The notes below the pieces were generated by a model. That model ran no database searches and was not told the DNA's origin. It saw only the letters and a list, made by a program, of their open reading frames with translations. From Iphinoe sp. HA4291-MV1 (GTDB lineage Bacteria; Cyanobacteriota; Cyanobacteriia; Cyanobacteriales; Nostocaceae), in the NCBI GenBank assembly GCA_019359415.1, contig JAHHHH010000020.1:24893-88892 (forward strand): a stretch of 64,000 nucleotides of DNA. The letters run 5' to 3'. Positions 1 through 9,500 of the stretch are shown here, piece by piece (the first letter of the stretch is position 1; every line of letters starts with the position of its first letter). Made by a program: the position numbers and the translations under genes.

Positions 1-147
1 TATCCATATTTGTTATGAAGATTCATTTCACGAAACTATGCGCTTTCTCGGTTTCCAATACCTGGTACTACAGCCAAGGGTCAGGAGAATGATAATAATT
101 CGCCGTACCTATTGTTGGTATCAAGGAATAACAGGAGAGGTTTCTCA

Positions 148-1170
148 ATGACCGACGCTCAACTTCAGTTCGATGTCTTCCTGGTACACAACAGTCAGGA
201 TAAACCTCTAGTTAGAGTGATCGCAAATGAACTCAAGCGGCGCGGTATAAAGGCGTGGTTAGATGAGGAGCAAATTCCACCAGGACGACCATTTCAAGAT
301 GAAATCCAACAGGTGATTCCACTAGTCAAATCTGCTGCCATATTAATTGGTTTGCAGGGATTAGGAAGCTGGCAAAATTGGGAATTACGGGCACTAATAT
401 CATTGTGTGTCAAGAAGAATATCTCTGTCATTCCTGTCCTGCTTCCAGGTGTTAGTCATTTACCTGAATATCTGCTCTTCTTAGAACAGTTTAGATGGGT
501 AAGTTTCTCTGAGGAAATTGATGATGAGAATGCATTGTACTTGTTGGAGTGGGGCATAACTGGGAAGAAGCCACAGCCAACCGTAAAAATCATACCACAA
601 AATCCTAGCGAAAACACTCTGCAAAACAGACAAGATAACTCTGGTGATGAACTCAGTAGTGAAGGTGTTTTATACTATAAAAGGCTACATAACTTCCTAA
701 AATTGGGAGAGTGGAAAGAAGCGGATCAGGAAACTTTCGCTGTCATGCTCAAAGCATCTGACAGAGAAGAAGAAGGCTGGCTTGATGACGAATCCATTGA
801 CAATTTTCCCTGTACAGATCTCTACACGATTGATCAACTTTGGGTAAAATACAGCAACGGTCGCTTCGGCTTTAGTGTGCAAAAGGACATTTTGCAAAGC
901 GTCGATCAAGACTTGGAAAAGTTTGGCGATCTCGTCGGCTGGCGCCAAGGAATGTTTTGGAACAAAGGATGGCTGGTATATCGAGAACTCACCTTCGACA
1001 CCAACGCCCCTCAGGGACATCTTCCCAGACCTTTAGGTCGAGCTCGCATCTCCCCAGGTCTTTCGTCTGAGCTAGTTATGGGAGGTTGGGTATTTAGGTT
1101 GTGGGAAAGTTGGGGAGGGTATGTCAGTCTCCCTTCTCTCGCGTCCAGACTGAGAGAGTGTAACCTATAA
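148..1170 (+). CDS. TIR domain-GUN4 domain fusion protein
   Basis: A 340-residue protein with two domains. Residues about 8-135 look like a bacterial TIR domain (FDVFLVHNSQD start, WLDEEQIPPG loop, then WQNWELRAL, whose Glu79 sits where NAD-cleaving TIR domains carry the catalytic glutamate). Residues about 174-340 match GUN4, the tetrapyrrole-binding regulator of Mg-chelatase: LHNFLKLGEWKEAD, the core LWVKYSNGRFGFSVQK, VGWR, APQGHLP and the end SRLRECNL. The start at 148 follows a good AGGAGAGG site; an upstream TTG at 112 is less likely. No membrane segment or signal is visible. Such fusions presumably couple porphyrin or light status to a TIR output, possibly NAD+ hydrolysis; that role is inference. 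chlI, the usual GUN4-linked chelatase subunit, is 42 kb away and not in an operon with this gene. Confidence 0.87.
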   Translation: MTDAQLQFDVFLVHNSQDKPLVRVIANELKRRGIKAWLDEEQIPPGRPFQDEIQQVIPLVKSAAILIGLQGLGSWQNWELRALISLCVKKNISVIPVLLPGVSHLPEYLLFLEQFRWVSFSEEIDDENALYLLEWGITGKKPQPTVKIIPQNPSENTLQNRQDNSGDELSSEGVLYYKRLHNFLKLGEWKEADQETFAVMLKASDREEEGWLDDESIDNFPCTDLYTIDQLWVKYSNGRFGFSVQKDILQSVDQDLEKFGDLVGWRQGMFWNKGWLVYRELTFDTNAPQGHLPRPLGRARISPGLSSELVMGGWVFRLWESWGGYVSLPSLASRLRECNL

Positions 1171-1389
1171 AGGTTTTAGAAAATTATTAAGATTTGCTAA
1201 AAAAGTTTATTTGACAAAACCTAATGTTTCCTTGATTTTCGATACCTGATTTGAACAAGTTTGGAGTACAAAAACACCAATTAATAGATAATGCCTTTTG
1301 GCTGTATCAGTTAACAGTTAATACAGCAGTTTGCATTTTTATTAAGGTACACCTTTTCAACTCAAGAGCCAGATATAGAGCTAATTTTA

Positions 1390-1453
1390 CTTCTCCCAAA
1401 GGGAGACGCTACGCGATCTGACTCCTGAATTTTGAATTCTGAATTCTGCTGTA
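1390..1453. repeat. Dispersed intergenic repeat, copy 1
   Basis: Contains the palindromic core CTCCCAAAGGGAG followed by ACGCTACGCGATCTGA, then GAATTCTG units and CTGCTGTAA. The same order of blocks recurs at 54781-54839, and the core alone is found near 4610, 39897 and 61964. It occupies the gap between the TIR-GUN4 gene and the convergent methyltransferase gene. Confidence 0.7.
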
Positions 1454-1466
1454 AGATTAATGTTAA

Positions 1467-2138
1467 CTATTCATTATGCCAAGCCCGTTCTGCAGTCCAA
1501 TGACAGTCACTTGATTGATAGACCTTAACTGCTTCCAAGCCCACCTGTGAAATCAACTGATTCACTTCATCTAGAGTGAGTGCAGCGTGAAGAGAATCAC
1601 GAAATAACTTCTTCTGATAGGCATTGTATTCTGCTCCTACACTATTAACTAAAGCATTCATTGTTGTTTCATCCGCTGGTCTAAACAAGTCGCGGATAAA
1701 AATACTACCATTTGGTTTTAAGACACGCTTAAGTTCGCTAAAGAAAAGTAACGGATCGGACAAATGGTGGATAAGGCTATTTGATATAACCATATCAAAC
1801 TGCTCATCTTGATAAGGCAAGTTTTTCGCATCTACTGATTCTAGGCGAATTTGCTGTTGCAAACCAGCTTGTTGAATGTGTTGTAAGGCTATGCGTAACA
1901 TACTTTGAGCTAAATCAATAGCAATCACTTGCGATTGGGGACGCATTTGACATAGTAAAATTGGAATACGAGCGGGTCCAGTACCAGCATCCAGTATTAG
2001 ACCCTGTTCCTTTGGTCCAAGGGCGATCGCTCCTTCAACAAAAGCAGTATTTACCTCAATGAAGTCCATTGCATCATACTCAATGGCTTCTTCTAAACTA
2101 TCCATGATTTCTGGTTCCAGCACTCTTTCTATCGTCAT
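1467..2138 (-). CDS. Class I SAM-dependent methyltransferase
   Basis: A 223-residue protein of the UbiE/Methyltransf_11 type. It shows the SAM-binding motif I (GLILDAGTGPARIP), an acidic motif II end (VIAIDLAQSML), a motif around SVDAKNLPYQDEQFDMVISN and HHLSDPLLFFSELKRVLKPNG, the usual post-motif segment. The substrate cannot be read from sequence. The start at 2138 (MTIERVLEPEIM) has a GAGGGAGAG site upstream; longer forms would begin inside a CATCCCCCT repeat and are probably not real. The gene is convergent with TIR-GUN4 and divergent from the TPR gene. Confidence 0.85.
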   Translation of the reverse strand: MTIERVLEPEIMDSLEEAIEYDAMDFIEVNTAFVEGAIALGPKEQGLILDAGTGPARIPILLCQMRPQSQVIAIDLAQSMLRIALQHIQQAGLQQQIRLESVDAKNLPYQDEQFDMVISNSLIHHLSDPLLFFSELKRVLKPNGSIFIRDLFRPADETTMNALVNSVGAEYNAYQKKLFRDSLHAALTLDEVNQLISQVGLEAVKVYQSSDCHWTAERAWHNE

Positions 2139-2367
2139 GAGTCTCTCCCTCATCCCCCTCATCCCCCTCATCCTCCCCAGATGAGAGATACATTCTAATT
2201 TTGGGAACACTAAGTGTATCACCACTATTAACAGCAATTGGTCGATGTGGAAAGACGAATGGAATCTTAGCTCGAAAAACATAGTTCCCTTGCAACCACT
2301 TACAGCATATCTAACAGCAAGGAAATACGGTACTATCTCTTATGATTTTAGCCATTCAGCAGAGGAA

Positions 2368-3348
2368 ATGTTAATTCCCCAAGGACAGGAAGACCACTCA
2401 TTAGAAGCATACAAGCTATTACAGCAAGGAGTTCAACAACAGCAAGCTGGAGATTTATCTGCAGCCATGAAGTCTTTGCAAGGTTCTCTTGCGTTATTTC
2501 AAGCAGTTGGAGATATTGAAAAACAAGCGCAAGTGCTTTCTTGTTTGGCTTCCATAGTTTATATTTTAAGAGACTACAAGAGTGCTATTTCACACTCACA
2601 GCAGTGTTTATCTTTAACAAAAGATGTCGCAAACTTGCAAGTCATAAAGATGCAAGTACTTTCGCATTTAGGTAATGCTTACCGTCATTTAGGCAACTAT
2701 GATAAGGCAATTGAGTCTCTGCAAGAGTGTTTGAAACTAGCACAGCAATTACAAGATAAGCAAAGTCAAGTGGCGGGACTCAATAATCTGGGATTGGTCT
2801 ATAAAGCTTTGGGTGACCTTCCTCAAGTAATTGAACTTAAACAGCAAAGCTTAGAAATTGTACGGGAACTACAGGACAATTGGGGTGAAGAGCAAGTTCT
2901 GAAGAATTTAGGCAATGCTTGCTATGCTTTAGGAGATTTTGCTAAAGCGATCGCCTACTACAAGCAGTGTATGAAAATAGCTGATTCGCTTAACAATCAC
3001 CGAAGTACAATTCAAGTGTTAAATAATCTAGGGAACGCTTGTTATGCGCTAAAGGATTATGCCAAAGCTATTGTTTATTATGAGCAACGTTTACTATTAG
3101 CTAGGGCAATGAAAGACAAGCGCAGTGAAGGACAATCATTAGGTAGTTTGGGAGTTGCTTATGAAGCTTTGGGCGATTACGCTCAAGCGATTAGTTACTA
3201 TGAAGAAGGTTTGGAACTAGCCAGGTTTCTCAAAGACCACCACAGTGAGGAGCAGATTCTTACCAGTTTAAAAAAGGCTTGCCAAGCTTTAGGTGACTAT
3301 ACTAGAGTCATGAAATACCAGCTACAAGCAAAAACAGATAAAAAGTGA
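2368..3348 (+). CDS. Tetratricopeptide repeat protein
   Basis: A 326-residue protein built almost wholly of 40-residue TPR units of the Rapsyn/LGN type (for example LGNAYRHLGNYDKAIESLQ, LGNACYALGDFAKAIAYYK, LGVAYEALGDYAQAISYYE), about seven units from residue 10 to the end. No signal peptide, membrane segment or enzymatic domain is seen, so it is probably a cytoplasmic protein-binding scaffold. The ATG at 2368 is chosen because the repeats begin soon after it, although the purine-rich AGAGGAA lies very close to the start. A longer reading from 2245 would run into the promoter of the divergent methyltransferase gene. Confidence 0.85.
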   Translation: MLIPQGQEDHSLEAYKLLQQGVQQQQAGDLSAAMKSLQGSLALFQAVGDIEKQAQVLSCLASIVYILRDYKSAISHSQQCLSLTKDVANLQVIKMQVLSHLGNAYRHLGNYDKAIESLQECLKLAQQLQDKQSQVAGLNNLGLVYKALGDLPQVIELKQQSLEIVRELQDNWGEEQVLKNLGNACYALGDFAKAIAYYKQCMKIADSLNNHRSTIQVLNNLGNACYALKDYAKAIVYYEQRLLLARAMKDKRSEGQSLGSLGVAYEALGDYAQAISYYEEGLELARFLKDHHSEEQILTSLKKACQALGDYTRVMKYQLQAKTDKK

Positions 3349-3460
3349 TGAGTTCCGCTGGTCAACCTAATGAAACGTAAAACGCTCGATTGGGTACTGA
3401 GCTTGTGCAGCTAGTGTTTTCTACACTTTCAATAACGGCGATCGCTTACTCATCACCTTT

Positions 3461-4390
3461 CTACAAAAGTTCCCAAGCCTCTTGTTTATATCCATATTGA
3501 AAAATTTCTGGATGCAGGATTTCTGCCAAAATTTCTATGGAATCTACGAGTCGTGGTCCTGGACGATTGAAGTAGGAATTACCATCAGTAATGTACACTC
3601 TGCCAGTTTGAGAGGCGTGTAATTTTTGCCATTCTGGACTTTGACTTAATAGTTGGGCTTCTTGACGAGTGCGATTTAAATCAAAGCCACAAGGCATAAA
3701 GATTATGATATCCGGATTGCTAGAAATGAGTGTTTCCCACTTTAAAGAAGTAGAAGGCTGACCTGTCGTGCTAAATAGTGGTTGTCCTCCGGCTTCGGTC
3801 ACGAGTTCAGGAATCCAATTAGCAGCAACCATCAAAGGGTCAGTCCACTCAATGCAAGCAACAGTCGGGAGGTTTTCTGTTTGAGAAAGACCTTTTGTTT
3901 TTTGGTCTACTATTTTCACCCGAGCTTCTAGGTTTTCTATCAACTGCAGCGAGTCCACCTCGAAAACATTAGCTACTCGTTGAATATCTTCCCAAACATC
4001 TTGAAGAACATTTGGCTGTAAGGAAATAATCTGAGGTGAGCTATCTGTAATGGTAGCAACTGCTTCTTCCACATCTTTTAAGCTAACAGCACAGACATCA
4101 CATTGGTCCTGGGTAACAATGTGAGTCGGTTGTAATTCCTTTAAAACATCTGTTTTAATTTGATAAATACTGAGTGCAGATTGCAACAGATTGTTAACTT
4201 TATCGTGAATTTCATTGCTTGAGGCATTGCTATTTATGCGTGCTTGAGTGCAAACAGGACGATCTTGAATTTCTGGGGGATAATCACATTCGTGCGATCG
4301 CCCAACAATTGCATCTGTTAACCCCAGAGCTGCTAAAATTTCTGTTCCACTTGGAATTAGGGAGACAATTCTCACACTACTATCTGTCAT
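3461..4390 (-). CDS. BtuF-like cobalamin-binding/ABC substrate-binding-fold protein
   Basis: A 309-residue member of the periplasmic-binding fold used by BtuF and siderophore receptors: RIVSLIPSGTEILAALGL at the start, GRSHECDYPPEI, THIVTQDQCDVCAVS, NPDIIIFMPCGFD and a C-terminal GPRLVDSIEILAEILHPE. It has no signal peptide, which is common for cyanobacterial members of this branch, so it may act in the cytoplasm or carry another cofactor role. The start has a strong GGAGG site 7 bases upstream. No permease or ATPase gene lies beside it. The cobO gene near 32 kb is the only other cobalamin gene here. Confidence 0.8.
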   Translation of the reverse strand: MTDSSVRIVSLIPSGTEILAALGLTDAIVGRSHECDYPPEIQDRPVCTQARINSNASSNEIHDKVNNLLQSALSIYQIKTDVLKELQPTHIVTQDQCDVCAVSLKDVEEAVATITDSSPQIISLQPNVLQDVWEDIQRVANVFEVDSLQLIENLEARVKIVDQKTKGLSQTENLPTVACIEWTDPLMVAANWIPELVTEAGGQPLFSTTGQPSTSLKWETLISSNPDIIIFMPCGFDLNRTRQEAQLLSQSPEWQKLHASQTGRVYITDGNSYFNRPGPRLVDSIEILAEILHPEIFQYGYKQEAWELL

Positions 4391-4590
4391 TCTCTACCTC
4401 CAGAACAGCTACCATGACTTTAATTTTCGCAAAATTCTACAAATTAGGAATCTTTCTGTAGGTCAATGCATAGTGCCATTGGGGGAAGAACAAGGGCATT
4501 GCTGATTAAGAGTATGAATTTGGTTTCGCGCAAAGGACGCACCAGGCGAACCAGAGTTAGTGTTATTTGTTGATTTTGTGAGACAGCGCT

Positions 4591-4676
4591 GCGGGAGGGT
4601 TTCCCTCTCCTAAGGGAGACGCTTCGCGTTGGCGCAGCCTGTCCGCAGGACTTACCGCAGGCGACTGCGAACCCAA
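4591..4676. repeat. GC-rich palindromic repeat cluster
   Basis: Several short palindromes in a row: GAGGGTTTCCCTCTCC, CTAAGGGAGACGCTTCGCG, GGCGCAGCC and CCTGTCCGCAGGACTTACCGCAGG. It belongs to the same interspersed family as the copies at 1390, 54781 and 61964. The rest of 4391-4724 shows no gene. Confidence 0.6.
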
Positions 4677-4724
4677 AGGGTCATTTCATACTTGAATTCA
4701 ACAACGCTAGAACAAGTTATCTCC

Positions 4725-4860
4725 GGGTGTGGTCAAAACCTGTCGGTAAAGGAATAGACAAGGGGACAAGACAATTCGCTCATTCAAAATTTGGAATCTC
4801 CCTCTTGTTTGCCTCTTCATCTCCCCATTGCCCATTGCCAACCAATGATTGACCACACCC
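4725..4860. mobile_element. MITE, copy A, 136 bp
   Basis: The element starts GGGTGTGGTCA and ends TGACCACACCC, perfect 11-bp terminal inverted repeats. It is flanked by a perfect 9-bp direct repeat GTTATCTCC at 4716-4724 and 4861-4869, the target site duplication. Inside are GGAATAGACAAGGGGACAAG and CCCATTGCCCATTGCC blocks shared with the copies at 39259 and 40019, plus about 40 extra bases. No reading frame. It sits exactly at the stop codon of the Wzc-like gene: the duplicated target holds that stop, so the gene was not damaged. Confidence 0.9.
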
Positions 4861-4861
4861 G

Positions 4862-7030
4862 TTATCTCCTGACCCCATTTATCACTTGTGCTTGCGATTC
4901 TTCAGGTGGAGAGTTTGGCTCTACATATGAGTGAGGCAGAGCAATGGTGATATCAGTACCGTTGATAACAGTTCCCAACAATCCAAGGTCAGATTCGACC
5001 AATTGGTCGATCGCTTCGCTGAGCATATTTTCCTGTGTGTAGTTTGGTCTTGTCACCAGGACAATGCTATCGCTGTAGGGCTGTATTAACAGAGCATCAT
5101 TTGATATGCTCAAAGCTGGCGTATCTAAAATGACCAAATCAAAACGCTCACGCACATCCTCCATCAGGCGTCGTATTTCGCTAGATTCAAGAATTGCTGC
5201 TGATTGACGCACAGGACCAGGGCTGGGAAGAATGTATAAATTTTCTATATCTGGTACTAAGCGAATACATTCGCTCAAGCTGGCGTAATAACGCAAGGGT
5301 TCAATAGTCGCATCAGGATCAGTAGTTACTCTAAAGGAAGAAGAACCAGAAGGCGATCGCAAATCTGCTTCAATAATCAAGGTTCTTTTGCCTGCACGGG
5401 CGGATGCTATCCCCAAGTTATAAGCAGTTACAGTCTTACCTTCTGCACTGCTCGTGCTAGTAATTAATACCACCTTCAATTCTTTCCCGCCAATGCGGCG
5501 TAGATAACTGCGGAACTTCTCATAAAACTCCAGGTAGAAAGACTCTGGAGAAAGAACTACTGGTACCTCCATTGGATCTAACCCATCAACAGGCATTAAA
5601 GGCAATTCGCCCAGTAGAGGAATTTCTCGTTGTTTGAGACTGTCGCGGATATCTTCCTTTGTCTTGAAGGTTTCTTCCAATGACCCTAGTAAAAATATAA
5701 CTCCGCCACCCACCAACAATCCTAGTAAACTGCCTATGCCCAGAGTAATAGGCGTACTCAGACGATCCCTATTAGCATCAATCACGACTGGTGATCTAGC
5801 TATGCCAAGACTGCTGACTGTTTCAGCTTCTGCCGTTCTTGCGTCTGTTAGTTTTACTTGCATTTGGTCATAGACGGCTCTTTTTAATGCAACCTCCTGT
5901 TCTAAACGCGATCGCTCCAATTGCTTATTGGGTATGAGAGAATACTCCTTCCGTAATCGTGCTTCATCTTGTGTTAAATCACCGAGTTGCTCTCGCAGTG
6001 CTTCACGCTGGGTTTGCAAAGCTACCATCTGGTTTGCCAACTGCTGTCGGGCTGGATCTAGGTTGCTGCGGGAGCGAATGGCAACAGTAGCTGGAAGCGG
6101 TGCTGTTCCATCTCTACCGCCTACAACTTCACCACCACGTTGCCGAAGTAAGTTTTCGTAACCTTCTTTCTGATGCTGCAACTGAACCACTGTGGGGTGT
6201 TCGGGGCGCAAACCTTCTTTTCTCAAAACTTCAATTTGAGATTCAATTTGGTAAAGTTGTACTCGCACGTTAGCAATAATCGGATCGGCACTCAAAGCAG
6301 AAGAGACATATGCTTGGTTAACGTTTAAACCCAACTTTTCTTGTATACTGCGAACTTGAGCATCAATTCCAGCAATAATTAATTGAATTTGTCGTTGCTG
6401 TATTTGGCTACTAGTCACTGCGTTGAGCAAACTCCCATTTTCTGCCGCTAATATTGCTGGTCGTTCTTTGCGATCATATACTTCTAACTTCTGCTCAGCC
6501 ACTTGCAGTTCCTGTTTCGCCTGTGGTAAGCGTTCGTTAACTTTACTAATAACTGCTTTTAATCGTCGTGTATTAATTTCCGTACTCATTTGTATCATTG
6601 ATTGCATCAATGCCTGCAATGTGTCTCGCGATCGCTGGAGATTTGTATCCTTATATTGCAGCTCAATGAGTGTGGGTGTGAGTTGTCTCTGTGTCGTTTT
6701 TAACTCTTTTTCCGGCATGATGAGCACGACATTTCGACTGATTTTTGTTGGATTGACATTGACCTTAGATGCTGTAGCATTAATGACTTGGTCTGATAAC
6801 AAAATCTCTTGGCTCAGTTCCTGCCCTTGCAGATTAATTTCACTACCTGTTGCGGAAAAAGAAACTGCTGGACGATTGTATGTGAGTGCGCCGTTCGCTA
6901 CATATCTAGATTGTTGTGGTTGCAAAGCCACCACCATTGTTCCCGCTACAACTAGACCAAAACTAGCTAGTCCAATCCACTTGTATTTATCGAAAGCAAT
7001 GAGGTAGCGTTTAACAATTGGTGGAGTCAT
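4862..7030 (-). CDS. Wzc-like polysaccharide co-polymerase / tyrosine autokinase
   Basis: A 722-residue inner-membrane protein that controls chain length and export of capsule or exopolysaccharide. An N-terminal membrane segment near residues 17-37 is followed by a Wzz-type periplasmic domain rich in coiled coil (about 170-400), a second membrane segment near 437-458 (GIGSLLGLLVGGGVIFLL) and a cytoplasmic BY-kinase domain. That domain has Walker A' STSSAEGKT near residue 530, LIIEADLRSP and Walker B VILDTPA. The C-terminal tail has only one or two tyrosines, so autophosphorylation may be limited. It is the last gene of a leftward set with the Wza-like and cyanoexosortase-associated genes, 174 bases after the former. 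A MITE lies at its stop codon. Confidence 0.88.
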   Translation of the reverse strand: MTPPIVKRYLIAFDKYKWIGLASFGLVVAGTMVVALQPQQSRYVANGALTYNRPAVSFSATGSEINLQGQELSQEILLSDQVINATASKVNVNPTKISRNVVLIMPEKELKTTQRQLTPTLIELQYKDTNLQRSRDTLQALMQSMIQMSTEINTRRLKAVISKVNERLPQAKQELQVAEQKLEVYDRKERPAILAAENGSLLNAVTSSQIQQRQIQLIIAGIDAQVRSIQEKLGLNVNQAYVSSALSADPIIANVRVQLYQIESQIEVLRKEGLRPEHPTVVQLQHQKEGYENLLRQRGGEVVGGRDGTAPLPATVAIRSRSNLDPARQQLANQMVALQTQREALREQLGDLTQDEARLRKEYSLIPNKQLERSRLEQEVALKRAVYDQMQVKLTDARTAEAETVSSLGIARSPVVIDANRDRLSTPITLGIGSLLGLLVGGGVIFLLGSLEETFKTKEDIRDSLKQREIPLLGELPLMPVDGLDPMEVPVVLSPESFYLEFYEKFRSYLRRIGGKELKVVLITSTSSAEGKTVTAYNLGIASARAGKRTLIIEADLRSPSGSSSFRVTTDPDATIEPLRYYASLSECIRLVPDIENLYILPSPGPVRQSAAILESSEIRRLMEDVRERFDLVILDTPALSISNDALLIQPYSDSIVLVTRPNYTQENMLSEAIDQLVESDLGLLGTVINGTDITIALPHSYVEPNSPPEESQAQVINGVRR

Positions 7031-7204
7031 GGCAGCAGCAAATAAAAACTAGGTATAAATTAGGCTACAGTTATGAAAATATTTTGGATTTTACGAGTCT
7101 GAAATTATAAACTATTTCATCAATTTATATTATTTCATAAATTTATACTTTACAGTTTTTCACTCCTCTTCCTTCTGTTATAAAAAGCTACAGACACGAC
7201 TTAT

Positions 7205-8647
7205 CTAATATCTGTCATACACACCAAAGAAGTAGAGAAAGCTACGAATATCGTAGAAAGGACGAGTAAATGTACTGATGAGGTTAGTAATTTTAGCAAT
7301 GAGGTTTCGTCCTACTACGATAACATCGTTATCTTGAAGTGGTACATTTTGAGATACATCCCCTGCCAGTACCTTTTTAGCATTAATTGTTTGCTTGACG
7401 GCTCGTCCTCTTTCTGGGTCAAAGCGAACTAGAGCTATTTCACTAAGGTTGGCACTGTCGGTATTAATTCCTGCCAATACGTCTATAAAAGTACTGCCAT
7501 TAGGCAAAGGGACAGTGACTATTCCTCCACCAGCATAATTTAAAACACGAATTCTAATCTGCGGTGTCGCTAACGTTGAGCGAGACACCAATGTGCGGTC
7601 ATAACTATCGTCGTTTGCGAGTTCTCGACGTGGCACAATGATCGCATCACCATCCTGCAAGCGTAGGTTAGGAATTTCACCGCCATTTTGTAATGGAGTA
7701 TACAGGTCGATAGTTTGTGAAACCACAGAACCATCTACCAGCTTCCGACGTACTTGTACTTGCCTTAGGTCTGCCATCGTTGCAGAACCACCAGCTAAGA
7801 ACAACGCATCACTGACGCGAGGTGTTACTGAGCCAATAGGATAAATTCCAGGTCGATTGACTTCTCCATTAATGGTGACTTGAACTGGTCGCTGTCCTAT
7901 AAGTGATAATGACACAAGTGGGTCAACTAATTCGCGACTCAATGCCAAACGGATTTTTTCTTGCGCTTCTTCCAAAGTTAAGCCTTGTAGCGATACTGTA
8001 CCTACCTGCGGCACAATTATGTTGCCTTCGGGGTTAATTTGAGCTGAAAAATTGAACTCGGGACGCTGCGCTGCTAGTGACAATGTCACAATTGGGTCAA
8101 CCACAAAACGATTATAGCCTGAGCGAATTTTTTCTTGTGCTTGTTCTAGAGTCAAGCCCTTTAGTGATACTGTTCCCAGTAACGGCACAGCAATGTTTCC
8201 TTCTGGGTTAATTGCGGCTTGAAAGCTTAAATCTGGGAAGCGTAAAACTGAAACTGTAATGCCATCTCCTGGTCCTAAGCGATAGCGACCGGGAGGACGC
8301 TGAACCAAAACGTTTATGCTATCTCCTGGTCCCAAAAGGTAGCGGTTCAATTGCGGCGACATCCCTTCTTGGAGACCTGGAGCGACAAAGTCAGTACTAC
8401 CAGGTACAGGTGCGGGAGGTTGTCGTGGCGATTGTCCTTCTAGAGTATTAGGTACAGGTGCGGGAGTCTGTCCTGCTGGAATATTAGGTACAGGCGCGGG
8501 GGTCTGTCCTTGCGGTTGTTTCTGGGTTGGTATTTGAGCAACAACAGGTTGGGCAATTGTTACCAAAAAAACGCCTACGTAAAGACCAGCAGAAGACAGG
8601 GCGTTAAAGAAGCGCATACGACAACCAGGAACTATAAACATTGGCAC
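7205..8647 (-). CDS. Wza-like polysaccharide export protein with duplicated export domain
   Basis: About 480 residues. A signal peptide (FFNALSSAGLYVGVFLVTIA, cleavage after VVAQ) leads into a Pro-rich stretch with repeated GQTPAPVPN units. Two copies of the polysaccharide-export domain follow: both hold a GPGD box (LLGPGDSINV, RLGPGDGITV), INPEGNI, GTVSL and LTLEQAQEKIR / LTLEEAQEKIR. SLBB-type repeats come next (VTINGEVNRPGIYPIG, and IRVLNYAGGG later). This is the outer-membrane channel partner of the Wzc-like protein encoded downstream. The first possible start is GTG at 8647 with no clear ribosome site; ATG at 8641 or 8617 (MRFFNAL) are alternatives that keep the signal peptide. Confidence 0.87.
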   Translation of the reverse strand: MPMFIVPGCRMRFFNALSSAGLYVGVFLVTIAQPVVAQIPTQKQPQGQTPAPVPNIPAGQTPAPVPNTLEGQSPRQPPAPVPGSTDFVAPGLQEGMSPQLNRYLLGPGDSINVLVQRPPGRYRLGPGDGITVSVLRFPDLSFQAAINPEGNIAVPLLGTVSLKGLTLEQAQEKIRSGYNRFVVDPIVTLSLAAQRPEFNFSAQINPEGNIIVPQVGTVSLQGLTLEEAQEKIRLALSRELVDPLVSLSLIGQRPVQVTINGEVNRPGIYPIGSVTPRVSDALFLAGGSATMADLRQVQVRRKLVDGSVVSQTIDLYTPLQNGGEIPNLRLQDGDAIIVPRRELANDDSYDRTLVSRSTLATPQIRIRVLNYAGGGIVTVPLPNGSTFIDVLAGINTDSANLSEIALVRFDPERGRAVKQTINAKKVLAGDVSQNVPLQDNDVIVVGRNLIAKITNLISTFTRPFYDIRSFLYFFGVYDRY

Positions 8648-8792
8648 TATAACTTAATCAGAGTATGAAGTGCCAACACAACAGAGTTATTATTTTACTT
8701 TAATCAAGACGCTAGAAATTACCTTTTTTATCGCAAAATTTTACTTTTTTATACAAATGTTATTGATGAACGAATTTAAAAAAACGAATTTA

Positions 8793-9500
8793 TCAAAGAC
8801 GTGCCATCAAAGCAGCTTGCACTGTTTGACCGAGAGATTTTGCTTCATTCCAAGTTGTTTCCACCTGACCCAATGGCTCCATAGGAATGAGAATACTCAC
8901 AGCAACCCAAGGAGCGCGTTTTTTGTGCCACTGTGCTATCTGATCGACTACAAACCATGGTAACGGTGACGAATGACCACCATTGAACCAGGCATACCAT
9001 TGCAAAACAGCGAAGGTCTGCTGATTTTTTGTTGAGGCACGAAAGAACCTAGATTCTACCTTTGTTTCAGCAGCATTTGGCCCTGCCCCTTGTGATTTAA
9101 CAGTAAAATCAGCAGAGCGATACTGAGCTACCTGCCACTGCCAAAAGCCGTTTATTTCCGTCCACTCTACCACAGGCTGGTCTTTAGATCCTGTTTGTGG
9201 CAGCAAAAGCAGAATTGCTTTGGTTGAGTCGCCTTTTTTCTGAATCAGCTGATAAGACCATAGACGTCCTCCTATCTCTTGTTCTCGCTGTTCTATGGTT
9301 TGCCAACCAGGAAGGGTCAACCCCTTTTGACGTAAATGTTTCAACTTCTCGATGCTAGTCAGGCGTGGTAGTTCCTGCCATTCCCAGTGTCCTGCTAGGT
9401 AACCAGGAACTGCTCCTATGAGCAACAGTAGTAACAGCAATAGAAGCGCTACTATCTGAGAAAACTGATGCTCCTTGAGAAATTTGGAAAAGGAAATCAT
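8793..9500 (-). CDS. Cyanoexosortase-system-associated protein
   Basis: A 235-residue protein with one N-terminal membrane anchor (VALLLLLLLLLIGAVPGYLAG) and a mostly extracytoplasmic remainder with EpsI-like features: LTLPGWQTIEQREQEIGG, WSYQLIQKKG, ILLLLPQTG and WFVVDQIAQW. It recalls the small proteins that accompany cyanoexosortase genes, B type more likely than A, though I judge this from remembered family shape. It is the first gene of the leftward export set; exosortases act on PEP-CTERM proteins and sit in such exopolysaccharide loci. No exosortase gene lies beside it, while a PEP-CTERM protein is encoded at 40446. Confidence 0.68.
   Translation of the reverse strand: MISFSKFLKEHQFSQIVALLLLLLLLLIGAVPGYLAGHWEWQELPRLTSIEKLKHLRQKGLTLPGWQTIEQREQEIGGRLWSYQLIQKKGDSTKAILLLLPQTGSKDQPVVEWTEINGFWQWQVAQYRSADFTVKSQGAGPNAAETKVESRFFRASTKNQQTFAVLQWYAWFNGGHSSPLPWFVVDQIAQWHKKRAPWVAVSILIPMEPLGQVETTWNEAKSLGQTVQAALMARL

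Noticed and set aside
4391-4590. Cobalamin riboswitch ahead of the BtuF-like gene
   Set aside because: No B12-box-like conserved core could be read upstream of the start; the gap is too short and AT-rich near the gene.
6423-7007. 194-codon frame on the plus strand inside the Wzc-like gene
   Set aside because: It is the antisense shadow of the Wzz-type domain; composition is Ser/Cys-rich as expected for an antisense frame.
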